Source: Hahella sp050299855
GTDB lineage: Bacteria > Pseudomonadota > Gammaproteobacteria > Pseudomonadales > Oleiphilaceae
Direction of reading: 5' to 3'
DNA length: 64,000 nucleotides
Assembly: GCA_050299855.1 (NCBI GenBank)
Contig: JBNKWQ010000051.1
Coordinates: forward strand, 156,668 to 220,667
Shown one piece after another: positions 17,248 to 25,665 of this stretch. The notes beneath the pieces were generated by a model. That model ran no database searches and had not been told where the DNA came from. It worked only from the letters and a program-made list of their open reading frames with translations. Position 1 is the first letter of the stretch; each line of letters starts with the position of its first letter. Both the position numbers and the translations under genes were made by a program.

Positions 17248-17718
17248 TCAATCCTTTAATTGCCATTTACCGGCACGGGATGTATCCCCTTCTCTAGCCT
17301 CCACCCAGTGCTCTCCATCCTCAGTAATTTCTTTTTTCCAGAATGGCGCATCCACCTTCAGATAGTCCATAACGAACTCACAGGCAGCAAAGGCATCGCC
17401 ACGGTGAGCAGAGGCTGTCACCACTAATACAATTTGCTCGCCGGTGAGTATCCGGCCAATTCGATGAATTATGGTGAGACCATCAAGAGTCCAGCGTTCC
17501 CCGGCTTGCTCGGCAATGGCCTGAAGGGATTTTTCCGTCATCCCCGGATAGTGCTCAAGTTCCAGCCCGAGCACGTTTTCAGCTTCACTGAAATCTCGGA
17601 CATAACCGACAAAACTGACCGTCGCCCCCACTCCCGAATGGCTTCCGGCTAGCTTCTGCACTTCTTCCCCAAGATTAAAATCTTCGGTCCTGACATCTAT
17701 AGTAACTTTCAGTGTCAT
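17248..17718 (-). CDS. moaE: Molybdopterin synthase catalytic subunit MoaE
   Basis: 156 residues, the usual MoaE length. Together with thiocarboxylated MoaD it inserts sulfurs into precursor Z (cPMP) to form molybdopterin. Key motifs: GATVSFVGYVRDF near the N-terminus, LELEHYPGMTEK, IIHRIGRI, ASAHRGDAFAAC, and the lysine region DYLKVDAPFWKKE, which in E. coli MoaE provides active-site lysines. The C-terminus ends with Lys-Asp after AGKWQL. No moaD, moaC or moaA is adjacent. The start is a clean ATG following a short divergent region shared with the SirB2 gene. Confidence 0.92.
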   Translation of the reverse strand: MTLKVTIDVRTEDFNLGEEVQKLAGSHSGVGATVSFVGYVRDFSEAENVLGLELEHYPGMTEKSLQAIAEQAGERWTLDGLTIIHRIGRILTGEQIVLVVTASAHRGDAFAACEFVMDYLKVDAPFWKKEITEDGEHWVEAREGDTSRAGKWQLKD

Positions 17719-17834
17719 CTCAGTCTTTATACCCTGCTTTCCTGCATTTCTGCAGCCGGTCGATATTTATTACCAAGACTGGCCTTGGCGGGAAATTACT
17801 TTATCCTAACGCCATTGAAAATAGGAATAAATGC

Positions 17835-18239
17835 ATGTCATCTCCATCATTCACATCTTACGAAGTGTTGAAACAAATTCACGTTACCTGCGTAGCCCTT
17901 ACTTTTCTATCATTCAGCTTACGGTATTACTGGATGCTGACGGGCAATTCGCTATTGCAGAGCAAACCTGCACGGATTCTGCCCCATATCATTGATACCC
18001 TGCTTTTGGTCAGTGCTGTCGGCCTGTGCCTGATACTGATTCAATACCCGCTGGTTAATCACTGGTTGACGGCCAAAGTGCTGGGTTTACTGGTTTATAT
18101 TGCGCTTGGAACAATTGCATTAAAGCGAGGAAAAACCAAAGGTATGAGGGCTCTGGCCGGCGCAGGAGCATACCTATGCCTTGCCTATATTGCAGGGGTA
18201 GCAGTTACCAAGTCCGCCAGTTGGATCTTATTTTTATAG
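17835..18239 (+). CDS. SirB2 family membrane protein
   Basis: 134 residues, with four predicted membrane helices (~14-31, 47-68, 75-95, 107-130). Family features are YEVLKQIHVTCVALTFLSF at the N-terminus (His in helix 1), the RYYWML motif, the IIDTLLL helix and KVLGLLVYIALG. The SirB2 name comes from a Salmonella gene linked to invasion-gene expression; molecular function is unknown and the protein is widespread in proteobacteria. The start chosen is the ATG that gives the canonical N-terminus; the reading frame is open further upstream but without membrane-protein character. Confidence 0.85.
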   Translation: MSSPSFTSYEVLKQIHVTCVALTFLSFSLRYYWMLTGNSLLQSKPARILPHIIDTLLLVSAVGLCLILIQYPLVNHWLTAKVLGLLVYIALGTIALKRGKTKGMRALAGAGAYLCLAYIAGVAVTKSASWILFL

Positions 18240-18257
18240 ATTTTTTAGTGCCTGCAG

Positions 18258-18314
18258 GATTGTAAAATGCCGGATAGATTGTAATGTGCCGGATGGACTG
18301 TAAAGTACCGGCTG
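18258..18314. repeat. Three tandem copies of a 19-bp unit
   Basis: GATTGTAAAATGCCGGATA, GATTGTAATGTGCCGGATG and GACTGTAAAGTACCGGCTG follow each other without a gap, just downstream of the SirB2 stop. CCGGC words continue to about 18372. The array lies between convergent genes. Confidence 0.85.
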
Positions 18315-18380
18315 GCTTCCACAGCGCCGGCTGCAAGCTGCATTATGGAGCCCGTCGGTTAAGTACCGGCGGGCAACGAG

Positions 18381-18563
18381 TTAATAGCGGTCGTTCTGGT
18401 GGTCATCGGCAGGTCGATCTTCCGGGTGAGACGTTTTAACGTAAAAACGATTCTGTTCAACTTCCTTATGATCCGGGTCAGCATACTGATTCTTTGTTTT
18501 ACCTTTGCGTATCCATACAGCGGCCACCACAATCACCACCAGCAACAAAATCCACTTGAGCAT
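18381..18563 (-). CDS. Small single-pass membrane protein
   Basis: 60 residues. The ATG is preceded by a near-perfect AGGAGAG ribosome site, which is the main reason to believe the gene. Residues 3-17 (KWILLLVVIVVAAVW) form one membrane helix, followed by a basic stop-transfer (IRKGKTK) and a hydrophilic, acidic/His-containing cytoplasmic tail ending in NDRY. I do not recognise a family with certainty. It sits between the SirB2 gene and glgP, possibly transcribed downstream of neither. Function unknown. Confidence 0.65.
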   Translation of the reverse strand: MLKWILLLVVIVVAAVWIRKGKTKNQYADPDHKEVEQNRFYVKTSHPEDRPADDHQNDRY

Positions 18564-18656
18564 ATGTCTCTCCTACGACAGGTTTGGATAGGTACCATCA
18601 AACTTTACCATACCACATTGCTACGGGTGCGGGTCAGAAATACCACCATGCACTAC

Positions 18657-21332
18657 TCATCCGCAATTCGGCCCCCATAGAATGCGGTTACATTCCTGAG
18701 GCACCAGCGCCATGTCATTTGCCGGAACAACCCGCAAAGTGAAATGTTGGGCTGGTCGCTGAGTTTCAATATCCCCCTGATAATGAAAGCCATTTAATTC
18801 ACCTGGAATTTCCTCACTGATCGTCAAATCGTAAACTTCCGGTAAACCTGTAGCTTCGCCACCGGCTCTTGTACCTGCATTGATATCCGCAGCAGTATCC
18901 ATAACTGCGTCCGCATAGAGTTGGACTTTAACATCCCGATGCACAATCTCACCTAAATACACCTGCACATCCACACAGAGACGATCATGCCCCGCCTCCA
19001 CATTGAACTGTCCAAAATGCAACTCATTCCAGTAGCGCCCTAACTGCCTGCGCCAGGTCAGTAGCTCCTGCATCTCACTAAGTTCGCTCTGTATTCTGTG
19101 AGTGAGCAACTGACTGGCCGGTTGGTAAAGCTCGATAACATATTCCCGCACCATACGATTGGCACTGAACTGAGGTGCCAGTTCCGACATGCTATAACGC
19201 ATTTTTTCGATCCATTTCAGCGGCAATCCGCGCTGGTTACGATCATAAAAAGCTGGAACTATTTCCTGTTCCAGCAGGGTAAACAGCTCTTCTGTCTCTC
19301 GCTCATCTTCCAGTTCCCGTACAGCCCGCATCGCCTGTGAACTTATAGAAGAATCAGACGGCGCAGATTCTGGAGCTGCTTGTTGGTTTTGAGGCAGGTC
19401 AATCGTTCGGCCTACAGCCCAGCCTACTTCCGCCCGATAGGCTTCGGCCCACCAGCCATCTACTTCAGACAGATTCAGACCACCATTCACCAGCACTTTC
19501 ATGCCACTGGTACCGCAGGCTTCCCATGGCTTACGAGGTGTATTGATCCAAACATCCACACCCTGCACTAATTCCTGAGCCAGGGATATATCATAGTCCT
19601 CGAGCAACACCGCCTTCCCAGTCACATCCTCTCTGCGCATGAATCTGGCCCACTGTTGCAACATCTGCTTGCCTTCCGTATCCCGTGGATGGGCCTTACC
19701 TGCCACCACAATCTGCACCGGCCTCTGGCTGTCCGACAACAATCGTGCCAGTCGTTCAGGTTGCCGCAACAACAGGTTTGGACGTTTGTAATTGGTAAAG
19801 CGGCGAGCAAACCCGAGAGTTAATACATTAGGGTCAAGCACACAGCGAGCTTGCTCCAATCGGGCACCGCAGGTACCTTTCAAGGCACATTCATAGGCAT
19901 AACGGTCCCTTGCATAACTCACCAACCCCTGGCGGCCATGACAACGGAATGTCCATAGATCCTCATCAGATACTTTTTGCATGGCGCCGCTTAGATTGTC
20001 TAGAGAGCCCAGCCAGCGGTCTTTCCCCGCCGCTTCTGTCCACAAACGATCTGCCCATATCGAATCCCAGGACGGGACATGGACGCCATTGGTCACATAT
20101 GTTATCGGCACTTCGGCCACAGGCCAGCGCGGGAACATGCCGGCAAAAAGCTCACGGCTAACCTTGGCATGTAGCCGACTGACGCCATTTACCCAGAGAC
20201 TACCGTTCATGGCCAGGTAGGCCATGTTGAAGCCATCATTTTTGTGATTTATTGGTGCTCGCCCCAAGTCCAGCAGGTCGTCCATGGATATTCCAGTATC
20301 CTTGATGATGGGGGCACCATATTCCCGGATCAGATCCGCCTCAAAGGTATCAAAGGCCGCCGCTACAGGCGTGTGGGTAGTAAAAACATTGCCGGCACGG
20401 GTTACATTCCAGGCGATTTCAGCCGACACCTGATGTTTATCCATGAACCAGCGCGCACGTTCCAGTACCACAAATGCAGCATGCCCCTCATTAAGATGAC
20501 ACACATCAATATCCAGCCCAAGGGCTTCGATAACCCGCCAGCCACCTATACCCAGAACAATTTCCTGTAACAGCCGTATTTCCTTGCTGCCGCCATAGAG
20601 TTGCGCAGTAATACCGCGATCCACCGGAGTATTCAGCGGATGGTTACTGTCAAGCAAATAAAGGGACACATTACCAACTTTGGCTTTCCAGATTCTCAGC
20701 AATAACGCACGACCGGGCAGATCGATAGACACCTGCAGCCACTCACCAGAATCCCTGTAGAGAGGCTCAACCGGTAAACTGCCCGGGTCACTCAGGGGAT
20801 AAAACTCTTGCTGCCAACCTTCCGAATCCAGCATCTGGCGAAAGTAGCCCTGTTGATACAACAACCCTACCCCCACCACCGGCACCTGCAAATCACTGGC
20901 ACTTTTAAGGTAGTCTCCTGCCAGAATGCCTAGACCGCCGGCGTACAACGGCAATGCCTCGCCAATACCAAACTCCATGCTGAAGTATGCGATCCTCCTA
21001 GGGCCTGATGTAGGTTCCAGAGAATTCTGAAACCAGCCTTTTCTTTGCATATAGTGCTGGCGTTCCTTCATGGTATCGGCCAGTTGCCGACAGAAAGCCG
21101 AGTCCTGCGCCAGCGCCTGTAGGCGTTCACGACTGACACTTTGCAATACAACATAGGGATTTTGAGTATGCTGCCAGATGACCGGGTCAAGCGTATTCCA
21201 GAGATCATCACCGGCATGGCTCCAGGTCCAGCGCAAATCCTCAGCCAATATGGCCAACCCGGCCAGGGCTTCAGGTAAAGGGGTGAAATGATGATGATTG
21301 TATACCGGTGGGTGTGGAGCTTTATCAGGCAT
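18657..21332 (-). CDS. glgP: Alpha-glucan (glycogen) phosphorylase, DUF3417 type
   Basis: 891 residues. It releases glucose-1-phosphate from glycogen or maltodextrin using pyridoxal phosphate. The N-terminal ~110 residues (LPEALAGLAILAEDLRWTWSH) are the DUF3417 segment of the non-classical phosphorylase family. The catalytic core shows YFSMEFGIGEALPLYAGGLG, EGHAAFVV, TNGVHVPSW and GFARRFTNYKRPNLL. The PLP-lysine region is ACGTSGMKVLVNGG. The start ATG lies inside the last codons of glgC (8-bp overlap), so translation is coupled. Pairing a degradative phosphorylase with the synthetic pyrophosphorylase in one transcript suggests a glycogen storage cycle; synthase and branching enzyme are outside the window. 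Confidence 0.9.
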   Translation of the reverse strand: MPDKAPHPPVYNHHHFTPLPEALAGLAILAEDLRWTWSHAGDDLWNTLDPVIWQHTQNPYVVLQSVSRERLQALAQDSAFCRQLADTMKERQHYMQRKGWFQNSLEPTSGPRRIAYFSMEFGIGEALPLYAGGLGILAGDYLKSASDLQVPVVGVGLLYQQGYFRQMLDSEGWQQEFYPLSDPGSLPVEPLYRDSGEWLQVSIDLPGRALLLRIWKAKVGNVSLYLLDSNHPLNTPVDRGITAQLYGGSKEIRLLQEIVLGIGGWRVIEALGLDIDVCHLNEGHAAFVVLERARWFMDKHQVSAEIAWNVTRAGNVFTTHTPVAAAFDTFEADLIREYGAPIIKDTGISMDDLLDLGRAPINHKNDGFNMAYLAMNGSLWVNGVSRLHAKVSRELFAGMFPRWPVAEVPITYVTNGVHVPSWDSIWADRLWTEAAGKDRWLGSLDNLSGAMQKVSDEDLWTFRCHGRQGLVSYARDRYAYECALKGTCGARLEQARCVLDPNVLTLGFARRFTNYKRPNLLLRQPERLARLLSDSQRPVQIVVAGKAHPRDTEGKQMLQQWARFMRREDVTGKAVLLEDYDISLAQELVQGVDVWINTPRKPWEACGTSGMKVLVNGGLNLSEVDGWWAEAYRAEVGWAVGRTIDLPQNQQAAPESAPSDSSISSQAMRAVRELEDERETEELFTLLEQEIVPAFYDRNQRGLPLKWIEKMRYSMSELAPQFSANRMVREYVIELYQPASQLLTHRIQSELSEMQELLTWRRQLGRYWNELHFGQFNVEAGHDRLCVDVQVYLGEIVHRDVKVQLYADAVMDTAADINAGTRAGGEATGLPEVYDLTISEEIPGELNGFHYQGDIETQRPAQHFTLRVVPANDMALVPQECNRILWGPNCG

Positions 21333-22587
21333 GATGCAGATTCTGTCCAAGCATTTCAGGGGTAACCAGGACCACCCCGTTTTCACTACGATGGAAACGA
21401 TGGCTATCCTCATCGGCATTCTCGCCGATAACAGTACCATCCGGCACTATCGCCCCCTTGTCGATGACCGCGTTGTGAATACTGCAGTTACGGCCGATAC
21501 TGACCTCCGGCAGCACCACAGAGTTTTCCACATGGGTATCTGATTCGACTCTAACGTTACTGAACAACAATGAATGTTTGATGTAAGCCCCGGAAATGAT
21601 ACAACCACCGGATATCATCGAATCCGCCGCCACGCCCCGTTGGCCGTCATCACTAAAAATAAACTTGGCCGGCGGCGTATGTACCTGGTAGGTCCAGATC
21701 GGCCATTCCTTGTCATAAAGATTGAGTTCAGGCGTGACATTGATCAACTCAAGGTTTGTCGCCCAATACGCATCTATAGTCCCCACATCCCGCCAGAAGG
21801 CCTGGCGGCCCATGGCCTCGCGAAAGGGATAGGCAAACATCCGGTGCTTACCGATCAATGAAGGGATGATGTCTTTGCCAAAATCATGCTCCGAATCCGG
21901 GTTTTCGGCATCTTCCATCAGCTTGCTAATCAGGAAGTTGGTGCTGAAAACGTAGATGCCCATACTGGCCATCGCCATTTCCGGATGCCCGGGTATGGGT
22001 TCCGGTTGCGCAGGCTTCTCAACAAATCGCTCAATACGCTTGTCGGCGGCAATGCTCATGACACCAAAGGCGCTGGCCTGCTGCAAAGGCACTTCAATAC
22101 AACCCACGGTCACATCCGCCTGGGTCATCACGTGATGTGCCAGCATGGGACCATAATCCATCTTATAAATATGGTCCCCTGCCAGAATCAGTACATAATC
22201 CGGATGATGGCCGCGGATAATATCGATGTTCTGATAGACCGCATTGGCAGTACCAAGATACCAGCTATTTTCCAGGCGCTGCTGGGCGGGCAATAGCTCA
22301 ACGAATTCATTGAATTCCCCCCGCAGAAACCCCCAGCCCTTTTGCACATGGCGAATCAGAGAATGGGCCTTATACTGAGTCAGCACGCCCACTTGCCTTA
22401 TGCCGGAATTAACGCAATTGGAGAGGGGGAAATCGATAATGCGGTACTTGCCGCCAAAAGGCACTGCCGGTTTGGCGCGCCAATCGGTCAGGTTCTTCAG
22501 GCGGCTGCCACGGCCCCCGGCCAGCACCAACGCCAGAGTTTTCCGGGTCAGGCGACTGACCAGCCGTTCTGTAGGGTTGATTGTCAT
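21325..22587 (-). CDS. glgC: Glucose-1-phosphate adenylyltransferase (ADP-glucose pyrophosphorylase)
   Basis: 420 residues, standard bacterial GlgC size. It makes ADP-glucose, the committed precursor of glycogen. The nucleotide loop is ALVLAGGRGSRLKNLTDWRAKPAVPFGGKYR, spanning about residues 19-49. Glucose-1-phosphate contacts come from GTANAVYQN and FVEKPAQP, and the metal-binding Asp from ILAGDHIYKMDY. The C-terminal left-handed beta-helix contains SGGCIISGA and hexapeptide-like repeats. The N-terminal basic lead (RLVSRLTRKT) includes the usual allosteric effector region. It is first of a two-gene minus-strand unit with glgP. Confidence 0.93.
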   Translation of the reverse strand: MTINPTERLVSRLTRKTLALVLAGGRGSRLKNLTDWRAKPAVPFGGKYRIIDFPLSNCVNSGIRQVGVLTQYKAHSLIRHVQKGWGFLRGEFNEFVELLPAQQRLENSWYLGTANAVYQNIDIIRGHHPDYVLILAGDHIYKMDYGPMLAHHVMTQADVTVGCIEVPLQQASAFGVMSIAADKRIERFVEKPAQPEPIPGHPEMAMASMGIYVFSTNFLISKLMEDAENPDSEHDFGKDIIPSLIGKHRMFAYPFREAMGRQAFWRDVGTIDAYWATNLELINVTPELNLYDKEWPIWTYQVHTPPAKFIFSDDGQRGVAADSMISGGCIISGAYIKHSLLFSNVRVESDTHVENSVVLPEVSIGRNCSIHNAVIDKGAIVPDGTVIGENADEDSHRFHRSENGVVLVTPEMLGQNLHHA

Positions 22588-22677
22588 CTACTCATCCTGA
22601 TGGTTAAGGGCAAAGCAATACAGCGGCCGACTCAGCGGGACCGCCAGAACCAATTCAACAGATGTATTAGGAACAGA

Positions 22678-23016
22678 TCAGGCTGCCAGCAGACCAGGCA
22701 GCAGCTGGAAACATTCGCTACTGACACTGGCCCACATGATTCCAGCAACCCCTTTACCGGTATGGACTACAAGCCCGTGCATCAGACACTCATCGTGCTG
22801 GGTGTCGGTACTCGCTTCGGAGGAGATAATGGCAATATGCTCAGGTGGAAAGGTAGCGGCAATAAAGTCACCTACCTTTAACTGCTGCTGAGGATCTGCC
22901 AGACCTGCCCCCCCGACACTGAGGTTTCTGATCTGGAAATTTCCCAGTAGTTGCGCGGCGCAATAGAGAGTGATCGTGATATCAGTAGTATTTCTGTGAT
23001 CCAGCCTATGTTCCAT
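22678..23016 (-). CDS. PilZ domain protein
   Basis: 112 residues, essentially a single PilZ barrel. Both cyclic-di-GMP motifs are present: RLDHR (residues 4-8, RxxxR) and NLSVGGAGL (about 31-39, NxSxxG). The rest is beta-rich (LKVGDFIAATFPPEH, HGLVVHTGKGVAGIMW). The ATG is preceded by AAAGGGTC. Compared with the PilZ-like protein at 16203, this one has the intact binding signature, so it is the better candidate for a c-di-GMP receptor. It lies between hypE and glgC on the same strand, without an obvious functional tie. Confidence 0.85.
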   Translation of the reverse strand: MEHRLDHRNTTDITITLYCAAQLLGNFQIRNLSVGGAGLADPQQQLKVGDFIAATFPPEHIAIISSEASTDTQHDECLMHGLVVHTGKGVAGIMWASVSSECFQLLPGLLAA

Positions 23017-23051
23017 TTTTTGACCCTTTTGTAGGTTATATTTTTATTATA

Positions 23052-23093
23052 CTGGTCAATTTTCAACCTTCCCTGGTCAGTTTTCAACCTTCA
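23052..23093. repeat. 21-bp tandem duplication
   Basis: CTGGTCAATTTTCAACCTTCC is followed directly by CTGGTCAGTTTTCAACCTTCA (two mismatches). It lies in the spacer downstream of hypE and upstream of the PilZ gene, probably within the PilZ leader or promoter. Confidence 0.8.
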
Positions 23094-23169
23094 CGCAGCT
23101 AGAGTTCTTGTCATATGTCAACTCTTCGCGCGTTGTAAAGAAATCTTAATCCAGTCTTTTTACCTATCA

Positions 23170-24192
23170 TCAACAGATTCTTGGCAACGGATCTCCATAA
23201 CGCCAATCCACCAACCTCAGCCCGCCAAATTGTGTATTCAACTGAACATAGGCCTGACCGGCATCGGCCACCTCCCCGATGATGGCAGCTTCACGCCCTT
23301 GCGGATGTTCCCGCATTACCCGCAACAGGCTTTCGGACTTCTGCGCTGGGCAGATGGCAATCAGTTTGCCCTCGTTGGCGATATAAAGAGGGTCCAGTCC
23401 CAGCAATTCCGCCGTGGCTGCAACTGCCGGTTTGACCGGAATCGCCTGCTCCTGCAAATGAAACCCGACGCCTGCTTGTTGCGCCAGTTCATTGAGACTG
23501 GCCGCCAGCCCCCCACGGGTAGGGTCCCGCATACAGGCAATTTCGGGAACAGCATTTACCATCGCTGCAACAAGACCGTGCAGCGCCTGGCTGTCAGACA
23601 CCAAGTCACTTTCAAACTGCAGGTTTTCCCGTTGTGACATTATGGTGATGCCATGATCGCCCAGAGTCCCGCTGAGAAGGACTTTGTCACCCAGCCGGAT
23701 ATTTTCCGGCCCCAATGTCAGCCCATCGGGCACTACTCCAACGCCGGTAGTAGTGATATAGAGACCGTCGGCATTGCCCTTCTCCACCACTTTGGTATCC
23801 CCGGTCACGATAGGCACCCCCGCCGCTTTACAGGCGTCTGCCATGGATTGCACGATGCGTTGCAGGTCACCTAGGGCAAATCCCTCTTCAATCACAAATC
23901 CTGCCGCCAAATACAGGGGTTTAGCTCCGGCCATAGCAACATCGTTAATGGTTCCATGCACAGACAGAGAGCCGATATCGCCTCCGGGAAAAAATAGCGG
24001 CGACACCACATGGCTGTCCGTCGCCATCACCAGATTGCCCAGCGGTACCGCAAAACGAGCCTGATCATTCTTTTGCCTGAGCCACTGGTTATCGAACGCG
24101 GCTAAAAACAGCTGGTCGACCAGTTCAGACATGGCGCGACCACCACTACCGTGTGCCATTTCGATGACACCATGATGAAAATCCAGTTTCAT
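23170..24192 (-). CDS. hypE: Hydrogenase maturation protein HypE
   Basis: 340 residues. HypE dehydrates the carbamoyl group transferred by HypF to its C-terminal cysteine, making the thiocyanate that becomes the CN ligands of the NiFe site. The protein ends exactly with PRIC, the diagnostic C-terminus with the acceptor Cys. The AIR-synthase-like fold shows AHGSGGRAMSEL, MATDSHVVSPLFFPGGDIG, GTINDVAMAGAKP, TGDTKVVEKG and RDPTRGG. It is last of the hyp genes in the operon. A long hairpin lies in the 90-bp gap before it. Confidence 0.96.
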   Translation of the reverse strand: MKLDFHHGVIEMAHGSGGRAMSELVDQLFLAAFDNQWLRQKNDQARFAVPLGNLVMATDSHVVSPLFFPGGDIGSLSVHGTINDVAMAGAKPLYLAAGFVIEEGFALGDLQRIVQSMADACKAAGVPIVTGDTKVVEKGNADGLYITTTGVGVVPDGLTLGPENIRLGDKVLLSGTLGDHGITIMSQRENLQFESDLVSDSQALHGLVAAMVNAVPEIACMRDPTRGGLAASLNELAQQAGVGFHLQEQAIPVKPAVAATAELLGLDPLYIANEGKLIAICPAQKSESLLRVMREHPQGREAAIIGEVADAGQAYVQLNTQFGGLRLVDWRYGDPLPRIC

Positions 24193-24233
24193 GCCGGGTT
24201 TTAAATCCTCTTTGAATATTTATAGTAAGTGTC

Positions 24234-24267
24234 CATCCATAAACGGCAAGGAGGCCGTTTATGGATG
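24234..24267 (-). terminator. 14-bp perfect hairpin between hypD and hypE
   Basis: CATCCATAAACGGC and GCCGTTTATGGATG form a perfect 14-bp stem with a six-base loop, just after the hypD stop. There is no T-run in the operon direction. It may partially terminate, protect upstream mRNA ends, or simply be a remnant of an inserted element. Confidence 0.5.
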
Positions 24268-24282
24268 AAGACTGATTAGCCA

Positions 24283-25395
24283 TTAACCAATTCGGCGATA
24301 GTTAAAATAGGCAGCACAAGCGCCCTCCGAAGACACCATGCAGGATCCGATGGGGTTCTCCGGCGTACAGGATTTACCAAACAAGGGACAAGCAGGCGGC
24401 TTGATCGCTCCCCGTAACACCGCCGGACACTCACAGGCTTTGTTGTCCTGCCCGGCAGCCTCGCTCAGTTTAAAACGGGCTTCCGCATCCAGATGGGAAA
24501 ATGCAGGTTTGATTCGTAATGCACTGTCCGGAAGCTCGCCAAGGCCGCGCCACTCAAAAGACTCCCTGAGCTCAAAATACTTCGCCATTAACGCTTGGGC
24601 CTTTTCATTACCCTGTAGAGTCACGGCGCGGGTGTATTGATTTTCGACCTCCGCTTTGCCTGTATTCACCTGACGCACCAACAGATATATGGACTGCAGC
24701 AGATCCAGCGGTTCAAAACCGGAAATCACAATAGGAAGCTGGTACTCTTCTGCCAGCGCAGTATAAGGCAGGGAGCCGGTAATCAGACTGACATGGCCCG
24801 GCCCCACCAATCCCTCAAGAATGGTCTGTCCCTGTAATCGGGCAGGTTCCAGGATGCCGCGAATGGCAGGCGGTGTCAGCACATGGTTGCAAAACACCGA
24901 AAAGTTTTGCAGCCCCATGTCTTCCGCTTGTCGCATTACCAGTGCCGTAGGTGGTGTGGTGGTTTCAAAGCCGATGGCGAAGAACACCACCTGGCGGTCA
25001 GGCATCCGGGCAGCAATGTTCAGTGCATCCGCAGGAGAATACAGCATGCGGATATCTGCGCCCTGCGCCTTGGCTTTTTGCAGGCTCATGCGATGGGATC
25101 CCGGCACCCGCAGCATGTCGCCATAGCTGCACAGTATCACCTGATGTTTGAGCGCAAGCTCTATTGCCGCATCGATGCGCTTCATAGGTAACACACAGAC
25201 AGGACATCCCGGACCGTGCAGCATTTCCACATTTTCAGGTAACAGATCCGGGATACCATAGCGGAATATGGTATGGGTATGTCCACCGCAAAACTCCATC
25301 AGCCGATAGTGTCTGTCCGGTCGGGCTTCCACTCTGACCTGGTTGGCTATCTGCCGTGCGGCGTTACCGTCGCGAAATTCGTCGACGTATTTCAC
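24283..25395 (-). CDS. hypD: Hydrogenase maturation protein HypD
   Basis: 370 residues. HypD is an iron-sulfur scaffold that, with HypC, holds the Fe(CN)2CO unit. Conserved signatures: MEFCGGHTHTIFRYGI (active-site Cys), GPGCPVCVLP, CSYGDMLRVPG, FFAIGFETT, FCNHVLTPPA, VVISGFEPLD. C-terminal cysteines for the [4Fe-4S] cluster occur in ACECPAVLRG, CPLFGKSCTPENPIGSCMVSSEG. It starts with GTG, and that GTG overlaps the hypC stop (GTGA), so translation is coupled to its partner HypC. Confidence 0.96.
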   Translation of the reverse strand: MKYVDEFRDGNAARQIANQVRVEARPDRHYRLMEFCGGHTHTIFRYGIPDLLPENVEMLHGPGCPVCVLPMKRIDAAIELALKHQVILCSYGDMLRVPGSHRMSLQKAKAQGADIRMLYSPADALNIAARMPDRQVVFFAIGFETTTPPTALVMRQAEDMGLQNFSVFCNHVLTPPAIRGILEPARLQGQTILEGLVGPGHVSLITGSLPYTALAEEYQLPIVISGFEPLDLLQSIYLLVRQVNTGKAEVENQYTRAVTLQGNEKAQALMAKYFELRESFEWRGLGELPDSALRIKPAFSHLDAEARFKLSEAAGQDNKACECPAVLRGAIKPPACPLFGKSCTPENPIGSCMVSSEGACAAYFNYRRIG

Positions 25396-25661
25396 CGTTG
25401 CTTGTCCTGTCCCTGGCTCTGATCAGGCTGCATGTCGGCAACGAGTTCCTCCTGCATCTCGGCAAAAAGCGCCAGGGTCTTTTGTGCTTCCTCCTCGCTG
25501 AGCTTGCTGAGCGCATATCCAACATGGAGGATAACGTAATCCCCCTCCTGTACATTATCCAGCAGCGCAATGGAGATGGTCTTTTTAACGCCTCCCAGTT
25601 GCACCACAGCCTGATCTTGCGATACCAAGGCTTCCACTCTGACGGGTACGGCCAGACACAT
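25392..25661 (-). CDS. hypC: Hydrogenase maturation chaperone HypC
   Basis: 89 residues. After removal of Met the N-terminal Cys (MCLAVPVRV) is the ligand that carries the iron-cyanide unit with HypD and docks on the large-subunit precursor. The OB-fold part reads LLDNVQEGDYVILHVGYALSKL, as in all HypC/HupF proteins. The C-terminal tail (Gln/Asp-rich, ~65-89) is longer than in the shortest HypC proteins. It begins four bases after the hypF stop and overlaps hypD. Confidence 0.95.
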   Translation of the reverse strand: MCLAVPVRVEALVSQDQAVVQLGGVKKTISIALLDNVQEGDYVILHVGYALSKLSEEEAQKTLALFAEMQEELVADMQPDQSQGQDKQR

Positions 25662-25665
25662 GCGG

